From: Fidelibacterota bacterium UBA6817 | GTDB taxonomy: Bacteria; Fidelibacterota; Fidelibacteria; Fidelibacterales; Fidelibacteraceae | Reading direction: 5' to 3' | DNA length: 18,398 bases | NCBI GenBank assembly: GCA_002452555.1 | Contig: DKER01000107.1 | Span: forward strand, 1 to 18,398 | Shown: positions 7,227 through 13,155 of the stretch, piece after piece | How the letters are laid out: each line of letters opens with the position of its first letter | Position numbering within the stretch: the first letter of the stretch is position 1 | Program-made: the position numbers and the translations under genes | Notes under the pieces: generated by a model | Database searches by the model: none | Seen by the model: the letters and a program-made list of their open reading frames with translations, nothing else | Told to the model about the DNA's origin: nothing

Positions 7227-7499
7227 ATGAAGATTAAACCACTTGATGATCGTGTGCTTGTAGAAGCAGCACCCCAGGAAGAAAAGACTGCCAGCGGAAT
7301 CATTATTCCGGACACGGCAAAAGAAAAAAAGCATCTTGGGACTATCGTTGAAGTGGGAACTGACGAAGAATTACAGAAAATCGTCAAACCCGGGAATAAA
7401 GTTCTCTATGGCAAATATGCCGGAGAAGAAATAAAAATCGACAATAAAGAGTTTGTTCTTCTCCAGCGCAGCGATATTCTGGCGATTGTAGAGGACTAA
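7227..7499 (+). CDS. groES: GroES co-chaperonin
   Basis: This 90-residue protein is a complete 10-kDa chaperonin: an IKPLDDRVLVE first strand, a mobile loop around 17-28 (EEKTASGIIIP) that contacts GroEL, the GTIVEVG strand, VLYGKYAGEEIK and the C-terminal LLQRSDILAIVED. It caps the GroEL ring during ATP-driven folding. A strong GGAGG lies six bases before the ATG at 7227. No groEL follows; the next feature is a hairpin terminator, and beyond it all genes face the other way. GroES is therefore separated from GroEL here and sits at the end of a possible sigma-factor/glutaredoxin operon. Whether another groES lies with groEL elsewhere is not visible. Confidence 0.96.
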   Translation: MKIKPLDDRVLVEAAPQEEKTASGIIIPDTAKEKKHLGTIVEVGTDEELQKIVKPGNKVLYGKYAGEEIKIDNKEFVLLQRSDILAIVED

Positions 7500-7515
7500 T
7501 TATTTGACAATTCAG

Positions 7516-7542
7516 AAAAAAGGGCGAAAGCCCTTTTTTTTT
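7516..7542 (+). terminator. rho-independent terminator after groES, possibly bidirectional
   Basis: A ten-pair stem is made by six A plus GGGC, a GAAA tetraloop, and GCCC plus T; it is followed by a total run of nine T ending at 7542. It starts 16 bases after the groES stop. Read on the minus strand the same hairpin is followed by six T, so it may also stop transcription arriving from ftsX, although it lies about 240 bases past that stop codon. Confidence 0.9.
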
Positions 7543-7670
7543 ATCTTGAATTTTGACGGACCGGATCGGGGCTGATATTACCGATAACAAAGCAGTTCGA
7601 AAAATAAGAATGAATTCGGTTATTGAGTCAAATGACAGACAGGCGTCTCCTCCCTGAAAACCAATTTGTG

Positions 7671-7766
7671 CCTCTCAACCTCTCAACCTCTGAACCTCTG
7701 AACCTCTGAACCTTTCAACGTTTGAACTTCTGAACTCTTGAGCCCATGAACCCATGAGCCCATAAA
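7671..7766. repeat. 12-unit tandem repeat of 8 bp between convergent operons
   Basis: Twelve consecutive 8-base units fill this stretch without gaps. The first five are CCTCTCAA (twice) and CCTCTGAA (three times). The units then drift: CCTTTCAA, CGTTTGAA, CTTCTGAA, CTCTTGAG, and finally CCCATGAA, CCCATGAG and CCCATAAA. The period stays exactly 8 while the sequence changes, which fits repeated local duplication with decay toward the ftsX side. The reading frame across it is not a convincing gene. The remaining part of the 7500-7781 gap holds only the terminator. Similar 8-base arrays (TTCAGAGG on the other strand) are familiar to me from intergenic DNA of other environmental bacteria, but no function is known to me. 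Confidence 0.9.
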
Positions 7767-7781
7767 CGTCTTTCCCGCTCA

Positions 7782-8666
7782 TTAATAATCATCCCGCGCA
7801 AACAAATACATGAAACTTTTTGCAGCCCGATTACTGGACAATAGTCCCATGACAGTCCCAGCACTGATAGCAACAGTCCAGATAATGGGTGAGAATTCCA
7901 GCGATATATCAAAAATGTATTGAACAGAGAAATTGACAGCTCGAAAAGCGGTATGCAATAAAAAACCGGCAAAGACACCACCCAGTGCTCCTTCGATGAT
8001 CCCTTCAAAAATATAGGGAAGTCTGATAAAAAGCCCCCCGGCTCCCAGTTGTTGCAAAATTGCTATCTGCTTTCGCCGGGCATAAACAGAGAGTTTGATT
8101 GTGTTTTTAATCAATATATTCATAGCAATAAGCAGTGCGAATATGACACCGGTTCCAACCAATGAAAAAAGTCTGAAATATTTTTCAATCAGAATGAGAA
8201 TCTCTTTATGGTACTTTACATCATCAACACCGGGTAAAATTTCAATACGGTGTGCAACATTTTCTACAATACCCGGATGAGTCATTTGTTTGTAAAGTTT
8301 TATATGAAAAGAAGCCGGCAGCGGGTTTTCATCGAGGATTTCATATATATCTTCCCCGAATTCCTGTTTAAAAATCCGGGCTGCTTCTTCTTTGGATACA
8401 TAGTTAATCATTTTAATCTGATTAATGGATGCGAGTTCATTTTGAACTTTCAAAATCTCTTCCCGGCTCAGATCCGGATGGAGAAAAACTTCAATTTCAA
8501 ATTTATCCTGAAACAAATCAAATGAATTGATGGCTTTATAACCCAACAGACTCATACCAATAACGATGCTTAAAGAGATACCGATCGTAAATACAGCAAT
8601 CAAAGCGGGGATACGGGCTGTCCACAAATTGATAAATGTTTGTTTTGTAATAAACGATAATCGCAT
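7782..8666 (-). CDS. ftsX: cell division ABC transporter permease FtsX
   Basis: This 294-residue membrane protein has the FtsX plan: a first membrane helix at about 18-43, a large extracytoplasmic domain (about 50-165, with the FEIEVFLHPDLSREEI and NYVSKEEAARIFKQEFGED segments typical of the family), and three further helices near 172-195, 220-240 and 262-285. FtsEX uses ATP hydrolysis to control peptidoglycan hydrolases at the division site. Its ATG overlaps the ftsE stop by one base (TAATG), so the two are translationally coupled. It is the last gene of the minus-strand run. There is no sign of truncation. In the extracytoplasmic domain ENPLPASFHIKL is a recognisable family segment. Confidence 0.95.
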   Translation of the reverse strand: MRLSFITKQTFINLWTARIPALIAVFTIGISLSIVIGMSLLGYKAINSFDLFQDKFEIEVFLHPDLSREEILKVQNELASINQIKMINYVSKEEAARIFKQEFGEDIYEILDENPLPASFHIKLYKQMTHPGIVENVAHRIEILPGVDDVKYHKEILILIEKYFRLFSLVGTGVIFALLIAMNILIKNTIKLSVYARRKQIAILQQLGAGGLFIRLPYIFEGIIEGALGGVFAGFLLHTAFRAVNFSVQYIFDISLEFSPIIWTVAISAGTVMGLLSSNRAAKSFMYLFARDDY

Positions 8667-9322
8667 TATAAATCCATCAGACTGCCGTTTTCCATATAAA
8701 TCCTTCGATAATCTGTATCTTCGATCAGACCGTAGTTATGGGTTGCCATGATAACTGCCGTTCCCAGAGAGTTGATTTTCCTTAAGAGTTCAAAAACGGT
8801 ATTGGCAGCTTCAGGATCAAGGTTTCCGGTTGGTTCATCAGCCAAAACAAGAAACGGATTCTTCACAATAGCCCTGGCTATGGCTACCCGTTGTTTTTCT
8901 CCTCCGCTGAGTGAACCTGCTTTTTGATGCCATGTTTCCAGCAGACCGACTTCGTCCAGAATAACCTCAACTCTGTCTTTTATGATTCGTCTGGAATGAC
9001 CGGTCATAATCAACGGAAGTGCAACATTTTCGAAAACCGACAGGTTTTCAATAAGGCGAAAATCCTGAAAAATAATTCCAATTTCCCTGCGTAAATGAAG
9101 AATTTGACGTTTGCTGATTTTTCTGCTGTCCCACTTTCGGATATTAATATGTCCTTTTGTGGGTAATATATCCATGTAAATGACTCTCATTAAGGTGGAC
9201 TTTCCACAACCGGTCGGACCTAAAAGAAGGGTAAATTCACCTTCATTGAAAGATGCATTGATATTGCGTATCCCTTCTCCATTCCCGAAATTTACCGTCA
9301 GTTTTTTACATTCAATCATCAT
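8666..9322 (-). CDS. ftsE: cell division ABC transporter ATP-binding protein FtsE
   Basis: This 218-residue ABC ATPase has a Walker A GPTGCGKS (35-42), a Q-loop segment IIFQDFRLI, the signature LSGGEKQRVAIARA, Walker B FLVLADEPTGNLD and a switch histidine in MATHNYGL. It powers FtsX, encoded immediately after with a one-base overlap. The start is one of two adjacent ATG codons, at 9322 or 9319; both overlap the end of the methyltransferase gene and neither has a good ribosome site, which suggests coupling to translation of that gene. A TTG at 9331 is also in frame but less likely. FtsE would sit at the inner face of the cytoplasmic membrane. Confidence 0.95.
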   Translation of the reverse strand: MMIECKKLTVNFGNGEGIRNINASFNEGEFTLLLGPTGCGKSTLMRVIYMDILPTKGHINIRKWDSRKISKRQILHLRREIGIIFQDFRLIENLSVFENVALPLIMTGHSRRIIKDRVEVILDEVGLLETWHQKAGSLSGGEKQRVAIARAIVKNPFLVLADEPTGNLDPEAANTVFELLRKINSLGTAVIMATHNYGLIEDTDYRRIYMENGSLMDL

Positions 9323-10055
9323 ATACCACAATCAGTAAGCGTTCTGAAGCTTCATCAGCCTCATTATATGAAAATTCTTCCAAAAATAAAAGATTCTCAC
9401 CGGGTAAGACAATAAACAAATTTTTAATTTCCTCAAATGTCCATATATGCTGAATATGGATTTCGGTAACGGTTTGTCTATTGTGCGTTATTTCCAGATA
9501 TGTTCTGCAAATATTTTTTTCCTCATCAAAAGAATGCCACCTGTGGAGAATATCACCATTAGTCATCTTTTTCGTTTCAGTTTGTTCCACAAAATAGCGT
9601 TTGATAAGTTCCGGTAGAGCGAAATCAAAAATCAGGCTCTGACCGTTTATCCGTCCTTTCTGCATACGTCTAATATAGTTTTTCAAAATATCTGTTTGAG
9701 AAATATAATTCAGCGAGTCATGGACGTTTATTCCAAGCGTAAATTCGGGAGGCATGGAAGCTGTGAGCATATCCTGAATAAACCACTCATGTTTCGGGTA
9801 TTTCAGCCGGGCCTGACGTATCATCTCTCCGGATATATCCAGTCCTCTTGCGGCAGAATTATTTTTTGAAAGATAGTTTAGTAACGTGCCTGTACCGCAT
9901 GAAAAATCAATAATTCTATCTGTTCGGATTTTCAGTTCTGAAGCAAGATCCAATAAATAATCAGCCCAGCCTTCGTAATCGATATCCTCCATCAACTCAT
10001 CATAAAAACTGGCAGAGCGCGAATAGGGAGGGATAATCTGCAAGAGTTCATTCAT
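9312..10055 (-). CDS. class I SAM-dependent methyltransferase
   Basis: This 247-residue protein has the Rossmann-type methyltransferase core. Motif I is IIDFSCGTGTLLNYL (48-62), the acidic end of strand 2 is GLDIS (Asp73), and a later INVHDSLNYI segment fits motif IV of this group. The core resembles the YodH-like/UbiE-type small methyltransferases, but the substrate cannot be told. The ATG overlaps the exchanger stop by four bases (ATGA) and its own end overlaps ftsE by about 11 bases, so it is embedded in the run and translationally coupled. It is not an obvious division gene; its place directly before ftsE may only reflect operon packing. There is no signal peptide or membrane segment. Confidence 0.85.
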   Translation of the reverse strand: MNELLQIIPPYSRSASFYDELMEDIDYEGWADYLLDLASELKIRTDRIIDFSCGTGTLLNYLSKNNSAARGLDISGEMIRQARLKYPKHEWFIQDMLTASMPPEFTLGINVHDSLNYISQTDILKNYIRRMQKGRINGQSLIFDFALPELIKRYFVEQTETKKMTNGDILHRWHSFDEEKNICRTYLEITHNRQTVTEIHIQHIWTFEEIKNLFIVLPGENLLFLEEFSYNEADEASERLLIVVYDD

Positions 10056-11002
10056 GCGGGTAAATGGCGTGTTGTGTAAAGATATATGGTGAAAACAATG
10101 TAAATGATTATCATGAATGCGCCGTAAAATCTTCCAATACCTTTACGAAAGAAAATGACGGGAAATAAAAATATTACAAGACCAAGCATGACCGGTATTT
10201 CAAATCTGAAAATCACTGGATTTACAGGAACGGTTTTAAACAGTCCGATACCCCCAATGACAAAAAACATGTTAAAAATGTTAGATCCCATAATATTGCC
10301 AATAGAAATGTCTGTTTCTTTCTTTATGGCTGCTATCACGCTGGCAGCCAATTCAGGCAACGATGTACCGACGGCAACAATAGTCATACCGATGACAATA
10401 TCCGGAATTTTCAAAAGTTGAGCCATGTAGACTGCTGAACTGACCAGCCAGTCTGACCCGAAAGTAAGTCCGATTACCCCCAAAACAATAAATACAATAT
10501 TCAATAAATTCGAATTAATTTTCTTTGGCAGTTCTTCAGAGACCGGAACATCTCCGGGATGCATAATCAGATAAACGGTATAAGAAAAGATAATTAAAAC
10601 AAAAATCAAACCTTCATAGAAAACGACGTCGTTTCTGATAAAGAAAATAAAAATAAGCGTTGAAATAAAGAGAAAAATCAACTCTTTTCGAATCATTTTA
10701 TAATTGATCACTAAGGGTGAAAATAAAGCAGATAGCCCGAGAATCAATGCAATATTAGCTACATTGCTGCCAACCACATTGCCTATGGCAATATCAGATT
10801 GTCCTTTGATAGAGGCTATGGTTCCAACTAAAAATTCCGGCATGGATGTCCCGAATGCCACAATTGTCAGCCCGATAACCATCGGTCTGATTCCAAGATT
10901 CCGGGCAAGATTTGCTCCGCCGCGTACAAGATATTCCGCTCCGTAATAAAGGAGAAATATACCGATCAAAAACAGAAAAATTTGTTGTAACAGTTCAGAC
11001 AT
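10052..11002 (-). CDS. sodium/calcium exchanger family membrane protein (CaCA, YrbG-like)
   Basis: This protein of 316 residues has about ten membrane helices and the two inverted alpha-repeats of cation/calcium antiporters. Repeat 1 has GTSMPE (51-56) and GNVVGSN (74-80); repeat 2 has GTSLPE (212-217) and GNIMGSN (235-241). The conserved acidic residues in both GTS[ML]PE motifs bind the cation in this family. It would exchange Ca2+, perhaps with Na+ or H+, across the cytoplasmic membrane. I chose the ATG at 11002, which has AGG about 11 bases upstream and overlaps nadD by eight bases. An ATG at 11023 adds only seven residues and has no ribosome site, but cannot be excluded. The true ion specificity is unknown. 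Confidence 0.92.
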   Translation of the reverse strand: MSELLQQIFLFLIGIFLLYYGAEYLVRGGANLARNLGIRPMVIGLTIVAFGTSMPEFLVGTIASIKGQSDIAIGNVVGSNVANIALILGLSALFSPLVINYKMIRKELIFLFISTLIFIFFIRNDVVFYEGLIFVLIIFSYTVYLIMHPGDVPVSEELPKKINSNLLNIVFIVLGVIGLTFGSDWLVSSAVYMAQLLKIPDIVIGMTIVAVGTSLPELAASVIAAIKKETDISIGNIMGSNIFNMFFVIGGIGLFKTVPVNPVIFRFEIPVMLGLVIFLFPVIFFRKGIGRFYGAFMIIIYIVFTIYLYTTRHLPA

Positions 11003-11582
11003 TACGGTACAACCTGTGTTCATTTATGTATGTGTTTACGTCTTCCGGAAGAAATTGTTTTACATCCATATGTTTTTTCAGCATTTGACGGATCCTGCTT
11101 GAACTGACGGGAATATTGGGACCGGACAAAAACAAGCAGGCATTGAAGATATGAGGTTTTATTTGATTTCTTGAAAATCCGTCCCGGGGAAATATCAGAA
11201 ATTGAATTCCAAGATCCAGTATTTCATCTATCCGGTTCCACCGGTAAAGATCAACAGCCTGATCCATTCCCAACAAAATAATAAAATCCCGGATATTATC
11301 ATACTCAGATAAAATATGTTTTACGGTATTTATTGTATAGGAAATCTCCCCTTGTTTTAACTCCCAGTCACTGATCAGAATTTTATCTCTGTTTTTAAAC
11401 GCCAGATTGATCATATTCAGGCGATGTTTCGAATCTAAAGGGGTTTCATCCTTAAGAGGAGCCTGCCAGGCAGGCATTAAAATTAAAATATCCGGTTGGA
11501 CTTCATTCAGTGTTTTTTCGGCATAATAAACATGTCCGTTGTGGACGGGATTAAAAGAGCCGCCGAAAAGACATAATTTCAT
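10995..11582 (-). CDS. nadD: nicotinate-nucleotide adenylyltransferase
   Basis: This 195-residue nucleotidyltransferase transfers AMP from ATP to nicotinate mononucleotide in NAD synthesis. It has the HxGH-type GGSFNPVHNGH (7-17), a LLGMDQAVDLYRW segment typical of NadD, and the C-terminal SSSRIR motif (160-165) that corresponds to ISSTxIR. The length is normal for NadD. The ATG is five bases after the bamD stop; its 3' end overlaps the exchanger gene. It is a housekeeping gene, so its presence shows the run is not purely an envelope operon. There is no anomaly in the protein. Confidence 0.96.
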   Translation of the reverse strand: MKLCLFGGSFNPVHNGHVYYAEKTLNEVQPDILILMPAWQAPLKDETPLDSKHRLNMINLAFKNRDKILISDWELKQGEISYTINTVKHILSEYDNIRDFIILLGMDQAVDLYRWNRIDEILDLGIQFLIFPRDGFSRNQIKPHIFNACLFLSGPNIPVSSSRIRQMLKKHMDVKQFLPEDVNTYINEHRLYRNV

Positions 11583-11587
11583 ATGAT

Positions 11588-12334
11588 TTACTCACTGATT
11601 ATACTGTTATAGCGTAACCTGTCCTGGGCAGAGAGTAATTTATTGCGATCTATTTGTCCGTAATATTCCATCATCTTTTCCTGATTCCCCATTTTTTTAT
11701 AGCATTCTGCCAGCTCAAGGAGAACAGGGTGATATAAAGACGTATCATAGTAATTGTTCAGAATTTCTTCAAATGTAATGACAGCAGAATTCCATTCTCT
11801 CAAAACCATATATAGTTTTCCGGCATCATATACTTTTTGTGCCAGTTTCATTCTTAGGTCCTGAATTCGTTGTTCTGCCGTTTTTCTGTGTTTGCTGTAG
11901 GGGTATGTCTGGATAAAATCCTGATATTGCCGTATTGCTTCATATGTATATGTCTGATCCCGTTGATAAACAGGTGAAAGCATGTTATAGGATTCGCCGA
12001 TCATAAAATCAGCCTCTTCTACAAGTTCGCTGGCAGGCCAGCGGAGCATTAAACGCTGAAACTCATCAATGGCCACCAGGTACTCTTTCAAGTGGTAGTG
12101 ACAATGAGCAAGTTTAAACTGCGCATTATCGGCAATATCACTTCCGGGTGCATTATAGACGACAAACGTAAAATGATCGATTGCTTTGTAATATTTTTCA
12201 TTGTCATATAATTCTATTCCTTTTTCATACCGTTCGAGAAATGTGCCGGACATATCTTTTTTGGATGCTGAACAGGATAGGTTCAGGAATGAAATCATGA
12301 TAAGAACAATTAATAAGTGTGTATTTTTTTTCAT
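11588..12334 (-). CDS. bamD: outer-membrane assembly lipoprotein BamD
   Basis: This 248-residue protein begins with a lipoprotein signal ending in the lipobox LNLSC, followed by about five TPR-like repeats from 34 onward (for example YEKGIELYDNEKYYKAIDHF, then FKLAHCHYHLKEYLVAIDEF). This is the BamD plan: a lipidated, periplasm-facing scaffold of the BAM complex that helps insert beta-barrel proteins. The length matches BamD. The ATG overlaps the DUF5683-like gene stop by four bases (ATGA). An Omp85-like barrel protein is encoded two genes upstream, and BamA itself is not in the window. It could instead be a general TPR lipoprotein, but the length, lipobox and repeats favour BamD. Confidence 0.88.
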   Translation of the reverse strand: MKKNTHLLIVLIMISFLNLSCSASKKDMSGTFLERYEKGIELYDNEKYYKAIDHFTFVVYNAPGSDIADNAQFKLAHCHYHLKEYLVAIDEFQRLMLRWPASELVEEADFMIGESYNMLSPVYQRDQTYTYEAIRQYQDFIQTYPYSKHRKTAEQRIQDLRMKLAQKVYDAGKLYMVLREWNSAVITFEEILNNYYDTSLYHPVLLELAECYKKMGNQEKMMEYYGQIDRNKLLSAQDRLRYNSIISE

Positions 12335-13146
12335 AGTTTCACCAAATCGACCTGCATGTGTAATGTTAAACCCTGATGTCCCGTAACCATAGCCGGAACC
12401 AACTGTAATTTTATATTATGCGTCAGAGTGGAATTGAATTTTGTCGTTCGAATATATGCGTCAAAAGCAGAAATGACATGATTAAACATTAAAGCAGTTG
12501 AAAAATATCCGGAACGCTTTAGCAGATCATTGGCAGATTTCCTCATGTTTGCATAGTGCTCCTGGTTTGGGGAAGAACGTTCAATTACCTGATATTTGGG
12601 ATCATTTTTATAATCCTGCCAGTCATCCCAACCCTGTTTGAACTGTTTATATTTACTGATGTTTTCATAGAAATGGTATTCTTTTTCAAGGGTGATGCGA
12701 TCACGCGCGTCCTGCCAGTCATCCCACGTTTTGAATGTTTGAATAAATTCCGTAAATGTATAGCGCTTATATCCAATAAATATGTTCACGTTATGCGTTT
12801 TTTCTGCAAGATTATTGTTATACGGTTCCACATATTCTCCGTAATAATCATCAAGCCATCGCAAGCCGTCCCAGTGGTTGTCTGCATAGCGTTCATAATC
12901 CCCAACTTTTTTATCACCGGCCTGTTTGTAATAGATAATACCGGTGATTCCGGTCAGCTCAAGCGTTGAATAAAATATGCCCCATGCTGTATTTCTCGTA
13001 TAGAACTGACCGGAGCCGGGAAGAACAGCAGACATAAGCAATGCTTTACGGGGGTTTTTTTCTTCCGGGTTGGATGGAATCTTCAAAGGAGTCTGAGCCA
13101 GCAAAATTGAAAGATTCAGTATAAGCAATACACAAAGTTTTTTCAT
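12331..13146 (-). CDS. DUF5683-like exported protein with WDDWQD repeats
   Basis: This protein of 271 residues starts with a cleavable signal (MKKLCVLLILNLSILLAQ). Near residue 40 the mature part has SAVLPGSGQFY, the hallmark of the DUF5683 family, whose role is unknown. Its C-terminal third (FSTALMFNHVISAFDAYI) also fits. The middle has two copies of WDDWQD, 32 residues apart, in regions rich in Trp, Tyr and acidic residues; the DNA there has a 17-base direct repeat. I chose the ATG at 13146, which has AAAGG (13153-13157) six bases upstream; the ATG at 13152 directly abuts that site. It overlaps bamD by four bases and follows the peptidase-barrel gene by nine, so it probably belongs to the envelope. 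No function is assigned. Confidence 0.8.
   Translation of the reverse strand: MKKLCVLLILNLSILLAQTPLKIPSNPEEKNPRKALLMSAVLPGSGQFYTRNTAWGIFYSTLELTGITGIIYYKQAGDKKVGDYERYADNHWDGLRWLDDYYGEYVEPYNNNLAEKTHNVNIFIGYKRYTFTEFIQTFKTWDDWQDARDRITLEKEYHFYENISKYKQFKQGWDDWQDYKNDPKYQVIERSSPNQEHYANMRKSANDLLKRSGYFSTALMFNHVISAFDAYIRTTKFNSTLTHNIKLQLVPAMVTGHQGLTLHMQVDLVKL
12614..12726. repeat. 17-base direct repeat inside the DUF5683-like gene
   Basis: The same 17 bases, TCCTGCCAGTCATCCCA, occur at 12614-12630 and 12710-12726, 96 bases (32 codons) apart and in the same frame. They encode the core of the two WDDWQD motifs. Identity at DNA level suggests a fairly recent internal duplication of this protein segment. 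Confidence 0.85.
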
Positions 13147-13155
13147 TTTCATCCT

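Noticed and set aside
7671..7766. CRISPR array
   Set aside because: Units are 8 bases long, directly adjacent, with no spacers.
7715..8008. Minus-strand open frame across the tandem repeat and the 3' part of ftsX
   Set aside because: Its C-terminal part is only translated repeat DNA and the rest is a shadow of the real ftsX frame.
10155..10946. Plus-strand open frames opposite the cation exchanger
   Set aside because: They are antisense shadows of the two alpha-repeats in the exchanger and have no ribosome site or recognisable product.
12556..12969. Plus-strand open frame of 137 residues opposite the DUF5683-like gene
   Set aside because: Hydrophobic composition arises from the reverse complement of the real gene; the sense frame has a signal peptide, a family motif and a ribosome site.
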